Shown one piece after another: positions 1-13,607 of a DNA stretch of 64,000 nt. How positions within the stretch are numbered: the first letter of the stretch is position 1; each line of letters starts with the position of its first letter. This DNA is from Wuchereria bancrofti (Eukaryota; Nematoda; Chromadorea; Rhabditida; Onchocercidae), in contig SSBO01000007.1 in assembly GCA_005281725.1 (NCBI GenBank), positions 4,284,402-4,348,401 of the forward strand. Reading direction: 5' to 3'. The position numbers and the translations under genes are program-made. The notes under the pieces are model-generated. The model saw only the letters and a list, made by a program, of their open reading frames with translations, did not search any database and was not told the DNA's origin.

Positions 1-1672
1 AGCGTCATTCCGACACAGAAGAAAAAAACGGTGTTAATTTTTTTTTTTTTTTTGCACACACTTCTGAAATAGATTCGAGATTTTAATAATGATTTACTTG
101 TTTCCGACGTATTATATATTTATTGAAATATGAAGGGATGAAACAAGAAATGTTGCCATGCGAAAATATCATTGTATGATTTATTCACTGTAAATAGAGC
201 ATCTATCAAAATTCAGTCTTTTTGCACTATTAAAATGTAGACTCTCTCCATATTAGGTCCAAATCATCTTTTTGTGGTTAAAGATATGCAAGAAAGTGAA
301 AAAAAACACTTCCATAACATGCAATAATTTTAATTAATAATAAAATAAATATCTGTGTGAATTCCCGCTCGTTTTCCAACTATTCAATGTTTCCTTCCTT
401 AAACAACACATCAATGCAGAATAAAAGAAATAAATTTTATGATGATCAATTTCACCGAGACAAAATTTATTACCTTTGAAATTTAAGAAGACGAAGACAT
501 TATAGAAAAAAAAAGGCAGTATCTGCAGTTGTTAAGCTCTTAACTCTTCGAGAGTTACTTTCATTTATTTTACAACCACCCACTCTTCTCTTAAACTCAA
601 CACTTAGTTAATTCAAGATCTTTCAGACTGACTTACAATTCAATATTAACCTAAAATAGATGACTGTGTGTGGCAGGACGCGGTTGGTTACCAACAATAA
701 TGCGTCATAAACTTTAAAGTTATTGCAAGTTTAGAATCCAATGTTTTTCCACTTTAATTCCAGGATTGAACAGAGTTATTCAATTTCCTATTCTCATCAG
801 GACAGGACGTTCTTTTCAACAATTAACCCTTTTTTCTTTGACATCACCCATTTGATTACGAAAACAGGCATCCATTTTCTTTTAATAGCAAATTTTTTTC
901 ACAATTATAAAATAATTTACGAAAATTTCTATTTGCCAAGAAGATATTTTCTTCACAAATTTACGACGACGAAGAATGTAACTGATGAATTTGCATGAGT
1001 CTGGAATTGCTATCTATCAAGAATTTATAACCATAAATAAACTAATTTAACGCCAAAATTTAGTGCGCTAATAACAAGTGGTTTCATCAATCAATAAGCC
1101 TAAGCTAACAGTCCCAAAACATTTCTTTGTTCATTGGCAACTTCAAGAAATCATATTACTTGCTTATTTTCAATCTTTCAGTTTTTTAATAAATGACTCA
1201 TGATTCATTTAGGAATTAAAATCAGATGTATCTATCTATAAAATTAGCCCATGTGATTTCGTGCTACTAATTAATTGAAAATTGCAAAAATGTGTTTTGT
1301 TTGCCCGCTCATTGTGAATTAAATTGAATGAGAGAACTCCTTTAATTGCTAAATATTGCATTTGTTGCCTATTCTCCTGCAAGTTATATTGTTTTGTAGG
1401 TGTGATACAACAGGCCTCAAAACTAATGAAATGACATTCCAATGGCTGATAATGAGGTCTGATTCTCATGAGACTCGTAAAATAAATTTATCTGCCAGTC
1501 AGGTTCCACATTACTACTATAATAGAGTTTTAGATCTGATTATCACAGTTAACTTTGGTGTATTCGCGTAATGTGGCATCCATTTTTGCGTGATTTAACT
1601 GCAAAAAGTAAGTCATTGTTGTTGCAGCATATTTGGCGTATATCTGCTGGTCAAAACATCTCGTCTTGGGAA
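1..1672. other. Left-edge intergenic / upstream region of the neuropeptide gene
   Basis: AT-rich DNA with no coding exon I can support. The open frames at 741-998, 1236-1469 and 1356-1571 are short, low in complexity and resemble nothing I know. The last few hundred bases probably hold the promoter of the nlp-12-like gene. No TATA box or other element stands out from the AT-rich background. Confidence 0.5.
1616..1627 (+). promoter_or_regulatory. Possible spliced-leader acceptor of the nlp-12-like gene
   Basis: A short T-rich tract ends in TTGCAG at 1622-1627, 45 nt before the ATG at 1673. This is a typical position for a nematode trans-splice or 5'-UTR acceptor. It is seen in sequence only; no transcript evidence is available here. 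Confidence 0.35.
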
Positions 1673-4224
<2,552 letters not shown>

Positions 4225-5589
4225 TTCAACACAAATGAAATTTAGAAGTGTCAAAGTTTCATTCGACACAGATGTGTGATATAATACTAATTTTATATAA
4301 TCTATATTATACATTCAGTTGTGCTCATTAGCCCTCAAAAGTCTATTAAACTTTACAATAATACTACATTTAATGAAGAGTGATAAAGCACTTAGAAATA
4401 TCTGAAGCATAGATAAAAATTTCAGTAACCCTGTATGTTCCGATATATTATGTTTACTTATATTTGATAATACATTAATTACTAATACTTCATCCTCAGA
4501 AAATAAAACATAATGTTGTTGTTCTCATGTCACTCCACTGCACGGTTTGCAGTCTCGAAAAATATCAAATCTAAGTTAATTTAACTTACGTCTTTTGCCA
4601 TTTTCGGCAAAGCAAGATGGATGTCTCAACTGTAAAATGGCACATCATCACGACTGAGATTGCAATATTCCTTCTCTCAACATTAGATTATCAACAATTT
4701 GACCGTTGGCATTTCAGTGGTAAAACTTGTACTCACTATAGAAACATCCCGCATTTTTTTGTCAAACATATCGGACACTGGGAAAACTGGGAAAATTATT
4801 CAAAATAAGTGACGAGAATCGACTGGTGGATCTGGGACAGCTCGATACGGATAGTTAGTATGAACCAACGCTACCACAAGATTTATCAGTAGTGGCAATG
4901 AAACGATCAATTGGAAATAGAAAAGTACAAGACAACAGATATATAAGTACTGATCAAAAAGGTTCCCAATAAAAAGGGGAAGAAAGTATATCCGAGATAT
5001 GCCGGTCAAAAAAAGACCACTAACGGAATTATTTATAATTCTTCGTCTTTTAACTTGAGATATTTTCGGGCAGTGTTGCAGATAAAAACCCATCAGTATT
5101 ATATTATGTACAACAGTATCGAAGTCACATATTATACATGGCAGTTACTTTTGATGACACAGACATTTGCATGTCGCGACGTGCTTGTTGGCACGGTGAA
5201 GTGATGAAATGAGGTTGGATGGTGTGTTTTTGGCCTTAGTTTATTGGTGGTTCTGTGCTGGTTCTTGCAGGAGGGTTTTCCAGGTTTGTTGGCTAAAGAG
5301 CATTCTGTGAGACAAATGAGTGATTGGTTTAGTACGGGATGTGTTGGTTCGGTCGACTCACAGCCACTGGTAGTAACCATGAATACATATGACTTTTCTT
5401 ACTGAAACTTTCTGTGTGTATCTTTGTGTATGTATATATTACTGTTCGCTTTTATTTTTTTTGTGCCATGAATAATTAATTATTCAAAATCCGGATAAAT
5501 TATTTATTTATACCTTTTTTTTGCAGAAAAACTGATTTAGTATTGCAGTGCATAGTGCACAGTGGTCAAACGAGAGCAGTTACTAACTG
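4225..5589. other. Intergenic region between nlp-12 and SCAMP
   Basis: The first part is the nlp-12 3' UTR, with a plausible poly(A) signal AATAAA at 4502-4507. A 17-bp near-perfect palindrome lies at 4572-4588 (TAAGTTAA, one base, TTAACTTA). Open frames at 4617-4808 (+), 4800-5093 (-) and 5132-5380 (-) have no recognisable domains, and I do not call them genes. The 5100-5400 stretch is less AT-rich than its surroundings but has no identified function. Confidence 0.5.
5541..5548 (+). promoter_or_regulatory. Possible spliced-leader acceptor of the SCAMP gene
   Basis: TATTGCAG ends 41 nt before the SCAMP start codon at 5590. It is a good match to a nematode 3' splice site with no upstream coding exon, so it could be a trans-splice acceptor. 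This is inference from position. Confidence 0.35.
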
Positions 5590-8500
5590 ATGGCAGGTTT
5601 AAACTCGAATCCATTTGCGGATCCATTTGCGGTATGTTGACGAAGCTTCAATTTTAGAGGCGCAAATTCTTCGCCTGAGAAATTTGGTTAATTCATTTAC
5701 AAATAACTTCAATGCTTAGTAATAACTTCAGATACTCAGTTCGTTGTTTCTTCATTTTTTTAAAAGAAGTATAAATAGAAATCAAATTAATACATTTCAT
5801 AGAATATTTCGATGCGTTTCATTTTGCTGCATTCTCTTCCGTTCATATTGTTTTGTTTGAGAATTGGCTATGCTGTTTGTCCGTAATGACTTAAAAGCCC
5901 ACATATATTAAACAGGTTCACTTAAATAGTTTCAAAATGATAACTATCAAGAAGCTTCTACTTAGGATCCGAGTGTGCAACAAGTTGTTGACCAAGGGAT
6001 AGCAGATTCTAACGAAGATTTCAATCCGTTTGCTCGAAATGCTCTCTCTGCTCCTCCAAAGCCTTTCACGCAGGTAAATAAAATATTTACTAAAAAATGT
6101 GTACGCTAGGTTTGACTTCAAATTAAAAGAGCGTGTATATCAATTTTCCAAATTATTCGACTTCAAATTATTCCAGATTAGTAATCGCAAGTTAAACCTA
6201 TTTATCGCAATATGTAATTTGCGTTATTTTTCAATATTCATTTTTCTGTTCTGCATTTTGTACATTTTTTCATGTCCCATTTTTTGAATGACGCTTTGGA
6301 AAAGATTTTTGAGTCATATTTTTCTCCTGTTTTCTTGGCTCAACTACAAAAAAATTTTCGTGATCTCTGTAGGACTGGTATAGGGTCAAGTTGCTTTCTG
6401 AACCACTAGTACGATTTGAATAAAATGTTCCCGAATTATATTTAATTCAGGTTTTTTCCCAATGCATAAATTATTGATTAATCGATAGTTTGTATGCAGG
6501 TCTTATTTTGTGTCCGTCCCTCTTGTCTCATTTAGCTCCTTCTTTATCCATAAAAGTTTCTTGATACTACTTTTTTTTAGCCGATTTGTCTTTTAAAAGT
6601 ATATATTGACAAAACCTTAGCAGTGCGAACTTTTAATATATTTTGTAACAATTTAGGTAATTACTTGGAATAGTTGAAAAGACTTGCAGGAATTACTTCA
6701 TGAAATTTACGAAAAAGGGATACTACTTACGGTGAGAGTGAACCCATAATTGCTCCAGCTTAGGCAATTTTAGGAAAATTTATCACTGATCTCACAGTCG
6801 TTTGAACGATAAGGAAGACTGTACTGGTCGTTCCTAAATATGTTTCCTTATATACCCTGAACGTTTTTCACGATATGGACATGGTCGGTTGAACTTTTAG
6901 TTCAAAATACAGATATAGTTCTTTGAAACATTATGTACAGCAAGTCTAATAATTCAAATAAATATTCGCACTACGCTTATTGTGTACAAAACACGATTCC
7001 AGAAATGGAGTAACAGTCAGAGCGATAAGGGCAATATGTAGTGTTTTAATTTTGAACATGCAGTGCTTTCCCCAGTTCCCTATTTTATTATTTATATAAG
7101 AACTTGACATTTTAACAAAAGTTCTTAAAAATTGTCGTCTGATTAACCTTGATTGCTTAGATAATAAATTATTCAGATTTGATCTAGAAGACTAATTAAT
7201 GATAAATTGCATTTATGAGCAAGTATTCTAAATACCCGTCATTAGTAAAGAAAGTAATATTCTGTTATGACTCTGGTGCTACCGTGAAATGTGTGCCATA
7301 CGGAAGGGAAAGATACAATTCATTTTCTTAATAGCACGCTGAAATTATGATAGAAAGAAACTGCGAGGAATAGTGGCCAAGTTGACTTGGAAATAAAGTG
7401 GATTCAGTTGCTAATTTTCTTTAGATTTCTACTTTACCTGCTATGTTAGTAATGTTTTGAGTTTTAGCCTGCAGCTGGTACAGCTGCAATAAAAGTGTCA
7501 GCACCAGTGATGAGCAGTGATGAACTATTTCGACGTCAGGAAGAACTAGAACGAAAAGCCCAGGAATTACGTAGGAGAGAGCAAGAATTAGAACGACAAC
7601 AGCGAACTGGTCATAATGCGTCTACAGGAAACACACGGCCTCATAATTGGCCACCACTTCCATCTTTTGTTCCACTGGAGCCATGCTTCTATCAGGTATG
7701 TTTGAAATGAATGTCCATGAAAATATACGATAACCTTTTCTTGGATTACAAAGTCTTTCAAGCTCTAGCAACGTGTATTATATGTCATTTCGTTAATTAT
7801 GCCTTATTATTGCTTGTTGAGTTAGTGTAATAGTGTATTTTGTTCAGAGTGAATTTATTTGAAAAGATTATGTGATTTATGGAAAAGGATTTATGTTCTG
7901 TTTTGGCTCATTAAATGAAATTTTAATCCTTCGCCTATTCTTCAAAGCAAAAATTATATCTGGTTATATGCGAAACATCTCAACTCTATATACATAAAAT
8001 TAAATATGGAAAAAGGGTGAGACTTATCTTTTATTTCCTTTCAGGATATCGAAGTAGAGATTCCAGTACAGTTTCAACGCACGGTTACTTTAGTTTATTA
8101 TGTTTTCTTGAGTTATGTGTTGGCTTTGGCAATTAATGTCGTTGCCTCTTTTTTTTACGTTATTTTTGGTAGTGGGCCTATTGGCATATTGGTTCTTGCT
8201 ATTATACAGATTTTGTTGCTGTCCTCCTGTTCATTTCTATTTTGGTTTCGTCCTGTCTACAAAGCTTTCAGGTTTTTATATTATCTTCAGGTTTTTATAT
8301 TATCTTCCATCTACTTCAAATCCTTACATAAATTAAACATGAAATAGTGAGTAAATAGAATTCTTTTTTGAATAAATCCAGAATTAATAAAAAGAAGTAG
8401 AAAAAGTTTGTATTGGTGCATTATCATAATGTTTTGATGTAGCTGCGTATTTGCCTTCGACCAGTTCTCTTCCCGAATCACAACTGCAGTGTGTTTACTC

Positions 8501-9641
8501 TAAGATAATGAAATAAATAAGTAAGATTGAGTTTGCTTTATTTCAGGAATGACAGCTCATTCAACTTCATGCTGTTTTTCCTTGTCCTTTTCTTTCATTC
8601 AATATTCACATTGGTGCAAGCGCTTGGCCTGTCGCAGTATGCTTGTGGTTGGATTAATGCTATTAATACGTTCCAGTAAATTTTCATGTTTTGGTTAATT
8701 TTTCCCAGTGCTTCATTTCAATACAGAACTAACAATTTTTTCTAGAAGTAAATATGAAGATCACTTTACTTATCTAGCGTTCCTAACATTCCATATATTT
8801 GTAAGCCTAAAGATTTATTTAAATGAGATTAAGCCTATGATAGTTACGTTTGGAAAAATGAGGATGTGATGTTAACTTTTCTTGCTTTCCTTGTCCTTAT
8901 GCATCATTCCAGCCATAACATATTCGCATCCCTTATAATGACTGCATCAGCGATGGCATTCACGGTTTCATTTGTTGGAATGGTGTTTGCATTGTTCAGA
9001 GTTCATCGCTTCTATCGTGGTGCTGGTTTTAGTTTGGACAAAGCACGCAAGGAATTCTCTGATGGTGTTATGGCCGATCGAAACGTTCAGCAGGTTCTTG
9101 TTGGTTTATATGTACTATGTACCTTTTATATGTACTAAGTATTTCTGTGTACTAAGTAATAAGTGCGCTCTCATAGCTAAAGCTAACACTCTAGAGATAT
9201 GAAAAAAACATTGACACAGAATCAAAATTTTCTTATGTTCATGCGGACGGACTATTATCTTATAAATTCGAGGGGTTGTTAACTTGTCTCAAAAATGCAT
9301 TGTAATTTAGACCTAGATAAACTGACCTTACAAATGCTTGTTTTTATGCAGAGGGGATTTGATTTTAATTGTTGAGTTTTTTGAAAAATTGTTTGAGGTA
9401 ATAGCATGGAAAACGCATAATTTGCGCACTTCTACTACTGCAAAGACTACTAAATTATAGTTTGCGGGACACGAAACTGATGTTATTCAAACAGCATGAA
9501 TAGGCTTTATGTTTTTTCAGAAATTGAAAATTCTAATGATAGAAGAGAAGTGGATAATTCTTTCATAACGTCTGTTTAATTTAGGCTGTGTCAGGAGCGG
9601 CTCGAGCAGCTGCATCAGCAGCTACTATCGGACGATATTAA
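5590..9641 (+). CDS. Secretory carrier-associated membrane protein (SCAMP)
   Basis: Seven exons: 5590-5631, 5966-6073, 7468-7695, 8045-8271, 8547-8675, 8913-9093, 9585-9641. They encode 323 residues, normal for the family. The cytosolic N-terminus carries NPF motifs (NSNPFADPF near residue 6, DFNPFAR near residue 34) that in SCAMPs bind EH-domain endocytic proteins. A charged coiled coil follows ([20 protein letters not shown]). Then comes the family signature with the [17 protein letters not shown] linker and four membrane segments, ending at [11 protein letters not shown] and an Ala-rich tail ([12 protein letters not shown]). SCAMPs are tetraspanning proteins of post-Golgi and endosomal carriers that help membrane recycling and exocytosis. 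The start is the first ATG after a possible trans-splice acceptor and begins the NPF-rich end. The exon 4 donor lies inside a 19-bp tandem duplication. The exon 5 donor is TTCCA|GTAAAT; the TAA just beyond it is intronic. Confidence 0.92.
8267..8304 (+). repeat. 19-bp tandem duplication copying a SCAMP splice donor
   Basis: The unit TTCAGGTTTTTATATTATC occurs twice in a row (8267-8285 and 8286-8304). The first copy holds the exon 4 donor (exon ends at 8271). The second copy repeats the same AG|GTTTTT context at 8290/8291. Phase continuity with exon 5 supports the first copy as the main donor. Use of the second would add 19 nt and shift the frame. Confidence 0.9.
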
Positions 9642-12600
9642 TGCACTTTTTTTCTGGATTATACGTTACTTCATTATATATTGCGTTTCCTATTGAGAAT
9701 CTTTAAATTTTTTTTTTCTCTCTTGTTAAATAATTTGGTAGAATTCTGGTCTTCAAAGCTGGAAGAATACAATTTTAAATGTTGTATTTTATAAATTAAA
9801 GCGGAAGTATGTTCATTTGCAAGAATTTTTCACTTGTCATCTTACGACTTTATATGACACATTGTTGATAGTCATTAAACGCTCTGACACTTTCGTTACG
9901 AATTGCTAATTCATTTTCTTATTCGATTGGACTGTGAACTTATTTTACTTGTTTTACTTCTGATCTTTTTTCTCTGTGTAATGGTTTTGCAACAAAATTT
10001 GGTTGATTTTACTGATCAGTAAGGAATGGATTTTAACTTCATTTTACCTCTGATACTTGTTGTATTGAGTCTGGACGAAAGAATGCTTGATGCTAAATAG
10101 TAGTGCGTTTAGATATAAATTGCGCTCGACAAAATGTAAATTTAAATGGGTATGATTTTTTTTCTCTATTTATTGCTTTGCAGTTTTCCTAAGTCCAAAG
10201 TGCGGCGGTAACGGAAACGCTTTTTGTTTTCTTCGCCGTATTTTAAATTTATCCCTATATATATAATGTTTAAATCTGGTATTTTTTATATGTTTATTTG
10301 TTTCATAAGTAATACTGTCTATTTGAATCTGCTGTTGCAAAAACTTTGATGCTTTGTCCGCATATTGGGTTTCTAATAAACGATCTCACTGTGGTAGGAA
10401 AGCGTGATTTGGAGAACCATGTCTTATGTTTCGGTTATGTATGTTTATAAAGGTAGATCGGCTTTATTATACTTGACTTGTTTGCTACCACTTCCTAATG
10501 AATATTTGTGCCCTCCTTGCCATTTTGAAAGAAAAAATGTTAAATGTGTGGAAACATTCGTTGTATATTATGGAAGACTCAGATCTACGATTTAAAGCTT
10601 TTGAAATGATAATACCTGAACTTGTTAAGTGTGTGAAATGGTAAAGGATGGGCTTTCCATGTTATTGCTTTAAGAGATAGGCAATTAATGGGGTTTGCCA
10701 CTCAAGGTAGTCAGAAACCAGCATTCTAGGAAAAAAAGAATTTAAGTGAATGTAAAAACTACTGAGTTACGTGTATTTATTAAGTTGAGGGGTGTACTCC
10801 AGGTTGTTCTCTACTTGATTCGCAAATGGTCATCGCTTTCAATTATGTCTGATTTCATATTTCATTTTCGAATCTCACGGTGAAATAACACATGGAATTT
10901 TAGATAGTCGTAAGAATCCTTTGACCCGACCAGTGTTTTACGAGATCTAGTAAAATTTATGCAATCCAGGTAATCTGCCATCAGTTTTGCATAAACAAAG
11001 TTCAGACAAGGTATTTGTGCAGTCCATACCTTGACATAATCTCGAACCAAGTTTGTTACGTAATAGCTTTGAAATGTGAAACAAAAAAAGAAAAAATTAT
11101 AGCATTCATTTAACTGCACTACAGTTGGTTGACGCGGTTATGGTAAGACTTTAATTTTTTAAATCTTGATAGTCGTGAATTGATGACGGATTAATTAATA
11201 AAGTTTATTGGTAGTAAATTATCAATACATCTTTAAGTCCTGCAATCCCAAATTTGGTTAATGCAAAAATTAAAGATGTTTAGGGATTTAAAAGGGATTG
11301 AAAAAATTTTGACCATAAATTAGAAGCTTCAACAAGCAGGGGAAGTATTGGAACTCACTAGTTTTTCCTACACTTCCTATACTGGGTCTTATTAGTATTT
11401 ATTTACGTTCATATAGTTTGTTATTCATGTCTTTAAATCACATCACTTTTTAGGATACGTCTAAACTTTCCAGCTATCTTTGGCAACATGATCTTTTTTA
11501 CAAATTTTACTTAGAAGTTCCATGATTTGTTGGGTGTCTGTGGTAACTAATAAAATTCCAGTTCCATAATTACCTGAAATTTGAAATGTTTGCTGCTTTT
11601 GTAATAGTCGGTATTGGCGGCGATATTCATTATAATGGCAATTGTGATTTCGCTTAATGGTACTGTTACTGTGGTTGTTATGATTGAGTAGGGCAAAGAA
11701 TTGTACCCTAAATGATTGTTGATCTAATCATAGCTACTGCTTATAGCTACGAAAATTAGTGATACTGATCTTTCAACAAACTGATTATCTCTTTTTGGTT
11801 GGGATCAGTAGATGATTATTGTTTAAAAAGTGAAAACAAAAGCCATTTTTGTTCTCCTTACTCAGTCATTGTGATAAGCCATCCGGATAACGAGTCATTT
11901 CAGGTCGTCATCAGTCCCATGTGATTTATGTAGCCGAACTTATATGAACCTACTAGTCACTCTCTTATTACCAATTCAAATTCTATTCTTGTAATTTCAG
12001 AAGCTGATAAAACTAGTTCCTTTTATCGACTTGTAATTTCGACAAAAGATGAACTGAAATGGAATTCAAGTGATTGTAGGTGAAGACGAGAAGTTAATAA
12101 AAAACTAGATCTATGGTTCAGCATTTGGTAGAATTTTCGGATGGGGGGCAATCGGAAATCAGGGTTTTACTTCTGACTTACTTAGCAGTTCAATCATAGA
12201 ATCTTAACCATCGCTTGAACGATATTCTGCTCGAAATTTAAATATTATATCCACTTTCTGCTTTTTAGACTTCAGTAATTGTCTCTGTTTCAACCTGAAA
12301 AACTCGTATAATAGATTATTGTCGTCCTCTAGAGTGCAGGAAGAAAAATGAGCGGAAGAAGAATGTTTCTTTCTACTGTATAAAAATAAAAAGATGAATT
12401 ATTTCCTCACATGGTGACACAATATGTTTTGCATAGATACTGAAAGAGGCGATGGGAAGAATGTCATCTGCAAATAAACATCGCTGACAACTAACTACCA
12501 CTTGGAAGCGCATTGATAAACTATAAAACAGGTTTAGTGTATCCATTACTTTCATGCCACAAACAGTCATGCCGCCTTTTGTTCTGTTATACTAACCCGC

Positions 12601-13607
12601 CCTCTCAAACTGTTACTAATTTTAGAATTTTATTGAAATACTTTGCTTCTGCCCCTTTATTTTACGTTTTCTTTTCAAGCATGATGTGTGTAGTCTGTCT
12701 ATCTCTGTTTCGCACTGAGATCATATCAAAAATTTTAGCTAATTAAGAATGTTGCCCTTCTTCATTTATCAGCGAGATAAATCTTCAGAATATTCATTTC
12801 CTTCTATTTAATCCTCACTTCTTGTTTTTTCCCTGTTCAGATTGATTTATTGATTTAGTTCTCTTTCATCCATGCTTCTGTTCCAGTGTCAGATAAAAAC
12901 TTGTTTTGTTTCTAATAAATTTCTCAATTACTGTCATCCACTAGAGGTATTTGGTCAAATGATTGTTGAAAATATAGGGGAAGATAAGATACTGCTTTTA
13001 GAATCTATAAGAAGTTTGATAAAGTTAAACATTAGAAAACACACGCTTTTACTATCTGTATTAATTTGTAAAAGAATGTCTGCGGTCAGTAAGCACTGAC
13101 ATATTTCCGGGATCTTGAGGATTCATCATTTCTTCCCAAGAACTACAAGTTATAACCTGCGCCTCAAATTAAATAACGAACACCAATAAGTCATAATCTT
13201 TTTAAGTAATTTCAAATTTTTCACAATGACCGTCAGTTCTCGGCTTCCGGGCCGACTACAGTCGCTACATTCTGCGGTATAAACATCAGAGGGAAGTTAA
13301 TGTGTTGTTTTTAGAACCTTTGAGATCTTTCCGTATTATTTAATTTGGCTTTTAATTCCTATTATCCTTTACGCAGGAAATAGTATCACTGCCTCAAAGA
13401 ATACATTATCCTGATAATGAAGTACCATTGCTTTGTTCAGATGAAGTACCTTGATGTCGCTCTGATCAGTTATTATATTCCACTAATTAGGAAATTTATT
13501 ATACTTTCGTACTTCCCGTGATGAGCGTTTCAACGTATCACAAAAGGCTATTTGTATGATTGAATAAATAATCATCAAAAGGTCTATTACAAGAGAAAGT
13601 ACAGTGT
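9642..13607. other. 4-kb intergenic region between SCAMP and the TULP4-like gene
   Basis: The left part is SCAMP 3' UTR; the first clear AATAAA on the + strand is near 10374, which would give a long UTR. Several short open frames (10404-10595, 10862-11119 minus, 12513-12746, 12872-13099) have no signature or clean exon boundaries. The rightmost few hundred bases probably contain the TULP4-like promoter, and an unrecognised non-coding 5' exon cannot be excluded. Confidence 0.5.

Noticed and set aside
1356..1571. 71-codon + frame before the neuropeptide gene
   Set aside because: Not continuous with the signal-peptide exon and without recognisable content. The ATG at 1673 explains the precursor better.
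4800..5380. Two minus frames (97 and 82 codons) upstream of SCAMP
   Set aside because: One is hydrophobic and one Ser/Thr/His-rich, neither with a known family, exon signals or poly(A) context. Not enough to call genes.
10862..11119. 85-codon minus frame in the SCAMP-TULP4 gap
   Set aside because: No domain, no splice context and isolated in AT-rich DNA.
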